A stretch of 12,397 bases of DNA from Opitutaceae bacterium UBA4094 (lineage in GTDB: Bacteria > Verrucomicrobiota > Verrucomicrobiia > Opitutales > Opitutaceae), in the NCBI GenBank assembly GCA_002382525.1, contig DFYA01000020.1:1-12397 (forward strand). The letters are read 5' to 3'. This document shows, piece after piece, positions 5,881 through 12,148 of this stretch. Under the pieces are notes generated by a model. That model saw nothing but the letters and a program-made list of their open reading frames with translations. It searched no databases and had not been told where the DNA came from. The stretch's first letter is position 1. Every line of letters starts with the position of its first letter. The translations under genes and the position numbers were made by a program.

Positions 5881-6658
5881 CGTAATCGCGGCGCTGCACC
5901 AATGGCAGGCGCTCGGAAGCGAGGCTGATCGTGATAGGCTCGCGATTCGAGACCGGGTAGTCGCGTTGGCCATCCACGGTCACGAGCAGCGTGGATTCGC
6001 GGTGAATGTTGCGCACGACGAGCTCCACGCCGGCGCGCAGGATAATCGATCGGTTGCTCAACGTGTGCGGACAGATCGGCGTGAGCGCGATGACCTCGGC
6101 GGACGGGTGAATCAACGGGCCGCCGGCCGACAGATTATAGGCGGTGGAACCGGTCGCGGTGGCGAAGATGAGACCGTCGCAGTCGTAGTCGGTCACGAGT
6201 TCGCCGTCGGCGGTGACTTCAAGGCTGACGATGCGGGAATTGACCTTGGCTTTGATGAGCACGTCGTTGAGCGCGAGGTCGTCGGGGCCGGCGCCCGTCG
6301 AGCAGGCGAGCAGGGCGCGATGGGCGATTTGAAAGTCGCCGGAAAGGAGGGTGGGGAAACATTCGCGAATGTCTTCGGCGGAAAAGGTCGTGAGGAAACC
6401 CAGGCTGCCGCGGTTGACGCCGATGATCGGGACCTGCGTGCGCGCAGCTTGGGCGGCGATACCGAGGAGCGTGCCGTCGCCGCCGATGACGCAGCATGCG
6501 TCTTGGCCAGCCAAAAAGTCGTCGGCAACGGGGTGTGTGTTGGCACGTTTGACGTTAACCCCGGCCTCGCGGGCGAGCGCCATCAACGCCTCGGCGAGCT
6601 CGGGCGCGCCGGTTTTGGATTCGTTGACGACGAAGGCGAGGTTGCGGATGGGCGGCAT
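5813..6658 (-). CDS. nadK: NAD kinase
   Basis: This 281-residue cytoplasmic enzyme phosphorylates NAD to NADP using ATP or polyphosphate. The diagnostic motifs are in order. GGDGTLL (59-65) holds the catalytic Asp D61, and VNRGSLGFLT (81-90) follows. LNDV (130-133) stands where the family has the NE/D motif. DYDCDGLIFATATGSTAYNL (157-176) carries the DG and TGSTAY signatures, and SAGGPLIHP follows. Length is normal. The usual family ending is around KLNWSG; here seven more residues (VATRARA) and the stop come from a 28-bp sequence repeated 220 bp away. The ATG at 6658 gives a normal start, with no Shine-Dalgarno (CAACAAACCTC precedes it). It is last in the minus-strand cluster, 74 bp after tlyA. 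The tlyA/NAD-kinase neighbourhood is also known in mycobacteria. Confidence 0.96.
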   Translation of the reverse strand: MPPIRNLAFVVNESKTGAPELAEALMALAREAGVNVKRANTHPVADDFLAGQDACCVIGGDGTLLGIAAQAARTQVPIIGVNRGSLGFLTTFSAEDIRECFPTLLSGDFQIAHRALLACSTGAGPDDLALNDVLIKAKVNSRIVSLEVTADGELVTDYDCDGLIFATATGSTAYNLSAGGPLIHPSAEVIALTPICPHTLSNRSIILRAGVELVVRNIHRESTLLVTVDGQRDYPVSNREPITISLASERLPLVQRRDYAHFSVVRSKLNWSGGVATRARA

Positions 6659-6690
6659 GAGGTTTGTTGAAAGGGCGAATCGGACGGAGG

Positions 6691-6726
6691 TTAACCACGA
6701 AACACACGAACGACGCGAAGACGAAA
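6691..6726. repeat. Short 9-nt-period repeat tract between nadK and tlyA
   Basis: The tract is built on a degenerate unit of the form (N)CACGAA(N), seen as ACCACGAAA, CACACGAAC, GACGCGAAG and a partial ACGAAACC. The period is 9 nt over about 3.5 copies. It fills the 74-bp gap between tlyA and nadK on the transcribed side. Similar CACGAAA-rich intergenic strings are, from memory, dispersed in many bacterial genomes, but I cannot confirm copies elsewhere here. Confidence 0.5.
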
Positions 6727-6732
6727 CCCAAG

Positions 6733-7488
6733 TTAGGTTTTGCGCAGGCCGAGAAGGAATTCGCGATTGCCGTCGGTGCCCGTGATGGGGCTGTCCATCG
6801 TGCCGACGAGGGCGGCGCCGGGGAGTTGCGCGAGGGCGAAGACTTGAATGTCGGCGAGGACGGCGTCTTGCACGGCGGCGTCGCGAATAATGCCGCGGCC
6901 CTTATCGACCTCGGCTTTGCCGGCTTCGAATTGGGGCTTCACCAGCGCGACGAGCGCGCCGCCGCTGCGCAGAAACGGCCAGACGGCGGGGAGGACCGAT
7001 TTGAGCGAGATAAACGACAGGTCCATCACGATGGCGTCGAAATCGCCGCGCGGGAGGTCGGTGGCGGCGAGGTGGCGGGCGTTGATTTTTTCGAGGTTGA
7101 TGACGCGCGGGTCGGCCTGGAGCTTGGGGTGGAGTTGCGCACGGCCCACGTCGACGCATACGGCGTCGGCGGCACCGGCTTGGAGCGCGCAGTCGGTGAA
7201 ACCGCCGGTGGAGGCGCCGACGTCGAGCAGGTGCGCGCCGCGCAAGTCTAGGCCAAAACGGTCGACGAAGCCCTGGAGCTTTTCGCCTCCGCGAGAGACG
7301 AAGCGCGGCGGTTGTTCGACGACGAGGTCGAGGTCGCCAGGGAATTCTTTGCCGGGTTTATCGAGGCGGGTGGTGCCGTGGAGCACGCGGCCGGACATGA
7401 TCAACGCCTTGGCCTGCGAGCGGGAATCCGCGAGGCCGCGGGCGACGAGGAGTTCGTCGAGGCGTTGTTTTTTGGCGGGGGCGGACAT
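6733..7488 (-). CDS. tlyA: TlyA-family 2'-O-methyltransferase (S4 domain plus FtsJ fold)
   Basis: This 251-residue protein should methylate ribose 2'-OH groups of cytidines in ribosomal RNA (the TlyA family, often misnamed hemolysin). An N-terminal S4 RNA-binding domain (QRLDELLVARGLADSRSQAK, about 8-27, to roughly residue 60) is followed by FVSRGGEKL (63-71). The SAM-binding motif is DVGASTGGFT (89-98). Later blocks are VDVGRAQLHP, MDLSFISL (155-162), VKPQFEAG (183-190) and SPITGTDGNREFLL (233-246). A K-D-K-E catalytic tetrad can be proposed as K70, D156, K184 and E243. Length is typical. The start ATG at 7488 is only 4 bp from the upstream SGNH hydrolase stop, so co-transcription is likely. 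No Shine-Dalgarno is visible; GCTTTAAGCCC precedes the ATG. Confidence 0.95.
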   Translation of the reverse strand: MSAPAKKQRLDELLVARGLADSRSQAKALIMSGRVLHGTTRLDKPGKEFPGDLDLVVEQPPRFVSRGGEKLQGFVDRFGLDLRGAHLLDVGASTGGFTDCALQAGAADAVCVDVGRAQLHPKLQADPRVINLEKINARHLAATDLPRGDFDAIVMDLSFISLKSVLPAVWPFLRSGGALVALVKPQFEAGKAEVDKGRGIIRDAAVQDAVLADIQVFALAQLPGAALVGTMDSPITGTDGNREFLLGLRKT

Positions 7489-7492
7489 GGGC

Positions 7493-8143
7493 TTAAAGCG
7501 CGCCGAGGGCCTTGAGGAAGGCGCGGGCGATGATCATGTGACCCGTAGTGTTAGGATGGATACGATCCCAGGCGAGAGTCATGGGGTGGGTGTGGACCAT
7601 GACCTCGTCGAAGGCGGCCTGCACATCGACGAAGACGCAGTCGTTTTTGCGGGCGATGTCGCGGACCACGTCTCCGTAGGCGTCGATCATTTTGCGCATG
7701 GGGTCGGCACGGTTCGGCTCGATGAAGTGGGGCGTCGCGAGCAGCAGGCCTTTGACCGTGGGGCGGGTGAGGGCGACGAGTTCCTCGAGGGTGCGGGAGT
7801 ATTCGTCGAGCGGGACGTGTCCTTCGACCCGCAAGGGGGTGTCGAACTGGCGCCAGACGTCGTTGACGCCGATCATGACGGAAACCCAATCGGGATTGAG
7901 GTCGAGGACGTCTGCGCGCCACCGGTTTTTGAGATCGCGCACGGTGTTGCCGCTGACACCGCGGTTGATTAGGCGGATGCGATCTTGCGGGCGAGTGGCG
8001 CCGAGCCATGCCTCGAGGAGACCGACGTAGCCGCGGCCGTGACCGGGAGCACCCCAGGGCGTGGCTTCGCCGGAGGGATCGCGGCCGGCGTCGGTGATCG
8101 AGTCACCGATGAGGACAAACTTGGAGTGGGGCGGGAGTTTCAT
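7493..8143 (-). CDS. SGNH/GDSL-type hydrolase
   Basis: This 216-residue protein belongs to the SGNH esterase/lipase superfamily. All four blocks are present. The nucleophile S15 is in LIGDSITDAGRD, G62 or G65 is in the RGVSGNTVRDL block, N94 is in MIGVNDVWR, and the D193/H196 pair is in WDRIHPNTTGH. No signal peptide is seen, so a cytoplasmic esterase or deacetylase acting on a sugar or lipid ester is plausible; the substrate cannot be named. The ATG at 8143 is chosen because the GDS block begins 12 residues in, as usual. A longer in-frame extension would run antiphase through the glycosylase gene upstream. It starts 14 bp after the mutM stop and ends 4 bp before tlyA. The pyrimidine-rich CTTTCC precedes the ATG instead of a Shine-Dalgarno. 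Confidence 0.92.
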   Translation of the reverse strand: MKLPPHSKFVLIGDSITDAGRDPSGEATPWGAPGHGRGYVGLLEAWLGATRPQDRIRLINRGVSGNTVRDLKNRWRADVLDLNPDWVSVMIGVNDVWRQFDTPLRVEGHVPLDEYSRTLEELVALTRPTVKGLLLATPHFIEPNRADPMRKMIDAYGDVVRDIARKNDCVFVDVQAAFDEVMVHTHPMTLAWDRIHPNTTGHMIIARAFLKALGAL

Positions 8144-8157
8144 GGAAAGCAGGCACG

Positions 8158-8979
8158 CTAGAGAGGTTGGCGGGCGGGTGACCAGCACGTGGTGCGTCCG
8201 CCGATCTCTTCGCGGATGAGCGGGGCTCCGGTTTTTGGGCACGTGCCACCGTCGGCCCAGCGGTGGGGAAAGAGCCAGGTGGCGGGCGGGTCGGGCAAGG
8301 TGGGCGCGCCGGAAGAACCGATGATGCGCAAGGCGTGGGTGGCGACGTGGCGGGTTTCGCGGTGAAGGGTTTTGATCTCGGCGGGCGTGAGGCTGCCGGC
8401 GGGACGTTTGGGGTGGAGCGCGGCGCGCCAGAGAATCTCGTCGGCCATCCAGTTTCCGATGCCGGGAAAACGTTCCTGCATGAGAAGGACCGGTTTGATC
8501 GGCGTGCGGGCGCGACGTTGGAGAAAGGCGGCAACGGCGTCGGCGGTGAACGCGGGCGAAAGGATCGCGGGGGCGAGCGACGTCCACCAATCGGGCGCGT
8601 CGGGGCCGGCGTGGAAGAGAACGCGGCCGAACATGCGTGGGTCGGTGAAGACGAGAGCACGGTCGCTTTGCGCGAGGACAAGGTGGTCGCTTTTGCGGGG
8701 GGCGTGATCGGCGGGTTGAACGGTGAGTTCGCCTGTCATGCCCAAGTGAATACCGAGCCAGAGCGGCGCGGAATCGTCGGCGGCGAACCGGAAAAGCATC
8801 TGTTTGGCGGCGGCCTCCGAGGAGATGAGCGTGGCGCCGGTGAGAAGACGGGCAAGCAGGACGGTGTCGGTGGCGTTGAAGACGCGGGCGCGCGGATGGA
8901 GGAGGACGCGGGCGACAGTCGAGCCAAGGCCGGCGTCCCAGCGGCGGCGGTAGTATTCGACCTCGGCGAGTTCGGGCAT
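8158..8979 (-). CDS. mutM: Fpg/Nei-family DNA glycosylase with degenerate zinc finger
   Basis: This 273-residue bifunctional glycosylase/AP-lyase should remove oxidised purines such as 8-oxoguanine. The start MPELAEVE provides the N-terminal Pro nucleophile (P2 before Met removal) with E3 and E6. K59 fits the conserved Lys of the N-terminal domain. DPRMFG (113-118) and the helix-two-turn-helix MQERFPGIGNWMADEILWRA (167-186) are normal. The C-terminal finger is not: the four cysteines expected in CxxC...CxxC are reduced to C247 and an out-of-register C265, with T250, S267 and R270 where metal ligands would align. The hairpin Arg R262 (GGRTT) is kept, so a zincless finger as in NEIL1-like enzymes is likely. 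An in-frame ATG at 9021 would bury the catalytic Pro, so 8979 is the start. No Shine-Dalgarno is visible. Nei-like specificity is possible. Confidence 0.92.
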   Translation of the reverse strand: MPELAEVEYYRRRWDAGLGSTVARVLLHPRARVFNATDTVLLARLLTGATLISSEAAAKQMLFRFAADDSAPLWLGIHLGMTGELTVQPADHAPRKSDHLVLAQSDRALVFTDPRMFGRVLFHAGPDAPDWWTSLAPAILSPAFTADAVAAFLQRRARTPIKPVLLMQERFPGIGNWMADEILWRAALHPKRPAGSLTPAEIKTLHRETRHVATHALRIIGSSGAPTLPDPPATWLFPHRWADGGTCPKTGAPLIREEIGGRTTCWSPARQPL

Positions 8980-8990
8980 CGGTTTGGGAA

Positions 8991-9090
8991 AAATCTCAAA
9001 AGCCAAAGGATCAAACTCCAAAGGAAAACTGCGCCTGGGGGCGCGCTGTTTTTTCGCGTTTGGAACTTTGCGATTTGGCGTTTTGTGAAA
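8991..9090. repeat. Fold-back (long imperfect inverted repeat) between M24 peptidase and mutM genes
   Basis: The left arm (8991-9035) and right arm (9040-9090) are imperfect inverted copies around a TGGG loop. Matched blocks include TCAAAA / TTTTGTGA, GCCAAA / TTTGGC, CAAACTCC / GGAACTTTG and the GC core GCGCC / GGCGC. The element occupies nearly the whole 111-bp gap, from the peptidase stop almost to the mutM start. Both arms also show a loose 7-8-nt TTTGG/TTTTG periodicity. On the minus-strand transcript it would form a long hairpin. The U-tract after the core is only four bases, so efficient termination is doubtful. Confidence 0.6.
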
Positions 9091-10218
9091 TTATCGGATT
9101 TCCCAGTCGTAGTGGAATGAGGAGAGGAGGCGGGGTTTTTTGTCGGTGACCTGAACCACGTCCTCGATGCGGCAGCCGCCGAGGCCGGGGTAGTAGAGGC
9201 CCGGTTCGACCGTGACGACGGAGTCTTTTTTGAGAATGTAGTCCGTGGTGGATACACGCGGGGCTTCGTGGACATCGAGGCCGAGGCCGTGGCCGGTGCC
9301 GTGGAAGAAACCGACGGATCCCTTGGCCGTGCGCTTGGTCTCGAAGCCTTCACGAGCGAACACGTCGAGGCATTGTTGGTGGACGTGGCGTCCGTTGACG
9401 CCGGCGCGGATGGCGCCGAGGGCGGCGAGTTGAGCGGCACGCACAGCGGCGACGAGCGCGCGTTGTTGGTCGTTGGCGCGGCCCTTGAGAAAGGTGCGCG
9501 TCATGTCGCCGTGGTAACCTGTGGCGGCGACGCGCGGGAATACATCGACGACGATGAGTTGGTGTGCGCGGAGCGGACCGTGTCCGCGTTCGTGCGGGTC
9601 GCAGGCTTGGTCGCCTCCGGCGGCGATGGTGTCGATGGAGAGGGCGCCGGCTTCGAGGCAGGCGATTTCGATGGCGGTTTTAAGGCGTTCGGAGGTGAGC
9701 GGTTTGCCGTCGAGGACGAGTTTGCCGGCTTTGATTTTGCTGCGCCGCAGGAGGGTTTCGGCGGCGGCGATGCCGGTCGCGCTGCAGCGGTTGCCCTCGC
9801 GGATGGCGGCGGCTTCGGCGGGGCTTTTGAGTTCGCGCTCGGGGAAGAGGGACGGGACCGGCGCGAGGGTGAGTCCCTCGGTGCGGAGCTTGTCGGCGAG
9901 GGCGACGGGGAAGTCGGCGGCGACATTGAACGCGGGGATTTTGTAGTGCTTGGCGAGGAGTGCGATGACCTCAGCGACGCCGGCCTTGGAATCGCGGGAG
10001 CGAGCTTTTTCGATCCACGTTTCAAGGGGCAAGACGGTGTCGAAGCCTGAGGATTTTTGGGCGCGTCCGAATTCGAGGGCGTTGAGGACGGCGATTTTTT
10101 TGCCGCGGGCGGCGAAAGCGATGAACGGGTCGGGAACGCTGAAGCGGCCGAAATACAGCATGTCGGCGGAGCGGCTGGTGTCGGCGTAGAGGAGCGGGGA
10201 GGGGGTGGTGCGAGGCAC
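9091..10218 (-). CDS. M24-family metallopeptidase (Xaa-Pro aminopeptidase/dipeptidase type)
   Basis: This 375-residue cytoplasmic pita-bread-fold peptidase should cleave N-terminal residues, typically before proline. The five dinuclear metal ligands are visible: D225 (IVVDVFPR), D238 (HGDMTRTF), H310 (FHGTGHGLGLDVHEAP), E338 (TVEPGLYY) and E352 (CRIEDVV). H317 in DVHEAP is the usual catalytic-site His. The N-terminal creatinase-like domain (about 1-125) begins LLYADTSRSADMLYFGRF. A GTG at 10218 is taken as the start because it lies just before this conserved block and no ATG occurs upstream before an in-frame stop. The divergent DUF192 gene begins only 44 bp away. It is upstream of mutM on the same strand, separated by the fold-back. 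Assignment as PepQ- or PepP-like cannot be settled by eye. Confidence 0.92.
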   Translation of the reverse strand: MPRTTPSPLLYADTSRSADMLYFGRFSVPDPFIAFAARGKKIAVLNALEFGRAQKSSGFDTVLPLETWIEKARSRDSKAGVAEVIALLAKHYKIPAFNVAADFPVALADKLRTEGLTLAPVPSLFPERELKSPAEAAAIREGNRCSATGIAAAETLLRRSKIKAGKLVLDGKPLTSERLKTAIEIACLEAGALSIDTIAAGGDQACDPHERGHGPLRAHQLIVVDVFPRVAATGYHGDMTRTFLKGRANDQQRALVAAVRAAQLAALGAIRAGVNGRHVHQQCLDVFAREGFETKRTAKGSVGFFHGTGHGLGLDVHEAPRVSTTDYILKKDSVVTVEPGLYYPGLGGCRIEDVVQVTDKKPRLLSSFHYDWEIR

Positions 10219-10262
10219 GATGAAGTTGTGTTTGGTGTGGGGAACGATCAGTCACCTCAGGC
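10219..10262. promoter_or_regulatory. Compact divergent start region (44 bp between two GTG codons)
   Basis: The M24 peptidase (minus) and DUF192 (plus) genes start head to head, both with GTG, separated by only 44 bp. Promoters for both must lie here or inside the opposing coding sequences. I see no convincing -35/-10 pair. A weak TCAGG precedes the plus-strand GTG by one base, too close to be a normal ribosome binding site. Confidence 0.5.
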
Positions 10263-10808
10263 GTGAAAAACGCAAATCAGGTTTCCGCTTTGCTGCGGGC
10301 GTGGGTGTTGATGCTGGCGGTCGTCGCGACGGCCGGTTGCGGGCGAGGCGATGCGCCTGCGGCGCAGGGTGTGCAGGGCGCGGTGCAGCCGGCGACGGCG
10401 TTCTTCGAGATCGGGGTGGGCGAGAAGGTTGTCCGCATGCAATTGGCGGTGAGGCCGCGGGAGATGGAGCGCGGGTTGATGGAGCGGCGCGATCTGAAGC
10501 CGGATGACGGCATGATTTTTGTGTATGCCGGAGAACGGCAAATGAGTTTCTGGATGCGCAATACGCCGACGCCGCTGGATATCGGTTTCTTCACGGCGGA
10601 CGGGGTTCTGCAAGAGGTGTATCCGCTGCACCCCTACGACGAGACGTCCGTGCAATCTCGAAGCGAGCGGATCAAGTTTGCGCTCGAGGTGAACCAAGGG
10701 TGGTTCGCGAAAAACGGGGTGAAGCCGGGGACGAAGCTCGATTTGAAAGCGCTGGCGGAGGCGTTGCGGGCGCGCGGGTTCGAGCCGTGGGAGTATGGGG
10801 TGCGGTGA
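10263..10808 (+). CDS. DUF192 family protein, probable lipoprotein
   Basis: This 181-residue protein has an N-terminal hydrophobic segment (about 9-25) ending TAGC, a weak lipobox with C26 as the possible lipid-modified cysteine. It would be anchored in a membrane facing the periplasm. The DUF192 domain (about 45-165) shows the family blocks RGLMERRDLKPDDGMIFVY, SFWMRNTPTPLDIGFF and FALEVNQGWFAKNGVKPGTK. The function of this family is not established, although it is widespread. GTG 10263 is taken as the start because it gives a full-length signal; the next Met (residue 17) would leave too short a signal. It is divergent from the M24 peptidase and convergent with the CNNM/CBS gene, with 30 bp between the stops. 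Confidence 0.9.
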   Translation: MKNANQVSALLRAWVLMLAVVATAGCGRGDAPAAQGVQGAVQPATAFFEIGVGEKVVRMQLAVRPREMERGLMERRDLKPDDGMIFVYAGERQMSFWMRNTPTPLDIGFFTADGVLQEVYPLHPYDETSVQSRSERIKFALEVNQGWFAKNGVKPGTKLDLKALAEALRARGFEPWEYGVR

Positions 10809-10838
10809 CGGGCGCGAGGGGAGGCGCGGGGACGAAGC

Positions 10839-11909
10839 CTACTTGTTGGGGGGGCGGATGCTGGCGGCGGCGTTGCGGCGGAGCTGGATCTGTTTGGCAA
10901 GCCGGGCTTGGGCGAGGGCGCGCATGTCGACCGCGAGGTCGTCTTTCTCGAAAATTTCGCGGCCGATGAGCTGCTCGAAGACGTCCTCCATCGTGACGAC
11001 ACCGGAGATGGAGCCGAATTCATCGACCGCAACGAGGAGCTGTTGATGGGTTTTCAGGAAGACTTGCAGGGCGTTGGCGACGGTGGCCGTTTCCGGGATG
11101 AAGTGAATCTCCTGCATGTGCTTTTCGACCAAGTCGGCGTCTTGGTCGTTGGCTTTGGCCTTGAGCAGATCGCGGCGGCGGACGAGGCCGACGATGTCGT
11201 CGATGTTGCGTCCGAGAACGGGGATGCGCGCGAAGGGGAGGTTGGGGTATTTGGCGAGCACTTCGCCGACGGTCGAGGAGCGGTTGAGGGCGGTGATGAC
11301 CGGGCGCGGCGTCATGATTTTGCGCACCGTGATGTCGTCCAAGGAGAGAGCGTTGGCGATGATGATGGACTCGGTGTCGGTAAGGCTGCCGTCCTTGGCG
11401 CCGCGTTGGGCAAGGAGGATGATTTCGTCGCCGGACGCGTTGGCGTTGGCGGTCGTGGTGGGCATGAAAACGCGGACGATCATGTTGCACAGCCACGTGA
11501 CGGGGCGGAGGAGTTTGACCATGCCAGTAAGGGGACCGGCAATGATCGGCTGGAGGCCTTTGCGATAGGCGACGCCGATGTTTTTGGGGATGACCTCGGA
11601 AAAGATCAGGATGGCGATGGTCATGGCGGCGGAGAAGACGCCGAGCCACACCTCGCCGAAGAGTTTGATGGCGAGACCGCCGACCATGACGGAACCGAGG
11701 GTGTTAGCGATGGTGTTGAGGGTGAGGATGGTGGAGATCGTCTCGTCGAGGCGGGTTTTGAGGCGCTCCATGAGTTCGCCCTTCTTGGGGCGGTCGCGTT
11801 TAAGCGCTTCCACTTCGCTGACGGTGGTGCTGAGGATCATCGCCTCCATCAGCGAGCAGATGAACGAGACGGAGAGCGTGAAGGAGACCGCGATGACAAA
11901 GAGGAGCAT
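10839..11909 (-). CDS. CNNM-domain / CBS-pair membrane protein (HlyC/CorC family), short form
   Basis: This 356-residue inner-membrane protein belongs to the family linked to magnesium and cobalt resistance or transport, also called hemolysin-like. The CNNM (DUF21) domain has hydrophobic segments at about 1-24, 60-82, 86-106 and 122-148 and the conserved ILIFSEVIPKNIGVAYRK (100-117). The acidic linker LAQRGAKDGSLTDTESIII leads to two CBS domains: about 195-250 (VRKIMTPRPVITALN, IVGLVRRRDLL) and 262-315 (LLVAVDEFGSISGVVTMEDV). The protein ends about 40 residues after CBS2, so the C-terminal CorC_HlyC domain of longer relatives is missing. The ATG at 11909 sits at the first membrane helix. An in-frame extension to 12101 is Arg/Pro-rich and crosses non-coding DNA. 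The start is preceded by CATTCC, with no Shine-Dalgarno. Direct ion transport is family inference. Confidence 0.92.
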   Translation of the reverse strand: MLLFVIAVSFTLSVSFICSLMEAMILSTTVSEVEALKRDRPKKGELMERLKTRLDETISTILTLNTIANTLGSVMVGGLAIKLFGEVWLGVFSAAMTIAILIFSEVIPKNIGVAYRKGLQPIIAGPLTGMVKLLRPVTWLCNMIVRVFMPTTTANANASGDEIILLAQRGAKDGSLTDTESIIIANALSLDDITVRKIMTPRPVITALNRSSTVGEVLAKYPNLPFARIPVLGRNIDDIVGLVRRRDLLKAKANDQDADLVEKHMQEIHFIPETATVANALQVFLKTHQQLLVAVDEFGSISGVVTMEDVFEQLIGREIFEKDDLAVDMRALAQARLAKQIQLRRNAAASIRPPNK

Positions 11910-12148
11910 GGAATGAACGCGGATCCAATCATGACTGCCTCTGCGGCGGCAAGCTACGAGGCGGGCCAGTGGCGGTGCATGAGTGGAGCGCGCAACGAGC
12001 CGTGGACTGCTGCAGGCGCGAAGTTGATCCCTATGCCCTAAGGGTATGGTAACTGCGGGACAAAAGCGGCTTTGCCCCGGGGCGGGGGCGTCGGGCCGCA
12101 ATGACGGGCGACGAGCGGAGCACAGGCAGGAATGCCTGTGACACTTGA
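11910..12148. other. Intergenic region upstream of the CNNM/CBS gene
   Basis: This 239-bp gap separates two minus-strand genes and should contain the CNNM/CBS promoter, but no convincing -35/-10 pair is visible. It holds a small dyad (ATGCCC / GGGTAT with one G-T pair, 12033-12047), the palindrome GCCCCGGGGC at 12074-12083 inside GCGGC / GCCGC arms (12066-12070 and 12095-12099), and the REP-like hairpin at 12117-12140. I see no gene in it on either strand. Confidence 0.5.
12117..12140 (+). repeat. REP-like palindrome 3 (GGAG head plus hairpin)
   Basis: GGAG (12117-12120) leads directly into a perfect 8-bp hairpin CACAGGCA / TGCCTGTG with loop GGAA (12121-12140). The layout matches the palindromes at 5676 and 5728, but the stem sequence differs. 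It lies 8 bp past the stop of the minus-strand gene at 12149. Without a U-tract it is more likely a repeat or mRNA 3'-end stabiliser than an intrinsic terminator. Confidence 0.6.

Noticed and set aside
8144..8590. In-frame N-terminal extension of the SGNH hydrolase to 8590
   Set aside because: The extension overlaps mutM in another frame and is Arg/His/Pro-rich. The GDS block is normally within about 15 residues of the start, as with the ATG at 8143.
8980..9021. Longer MutM starting at the ATG at 9021
   Set aside because: Fpg chemistry needs the N-terminal Pro exposed after Met removal. The extra 14 residues are encoded by the fold-back repeat.
9268..10050. 260-codon plus-strand frame opposite the M24 peptidase
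   Set aside because: Gly/Asp/Glu-rich shadow of a gene with all five metal ligands; no recognisable family.
10908..12041. 377-codon plus-strand frame opposite the CNNM/CBS gene
   Set aside because: Asp/Gly/Glu-rich antisense shadow; the minus strand shows membrane helices and two CBS domains.
11910..12101. 64-residue N-terminal extension of the CNNM/CBS protein
   Set aside because: It is Arg/Pro/His-rich and crosses dyads in non-coding DNA; the first membrane helix starts right at the ATG at 11909.
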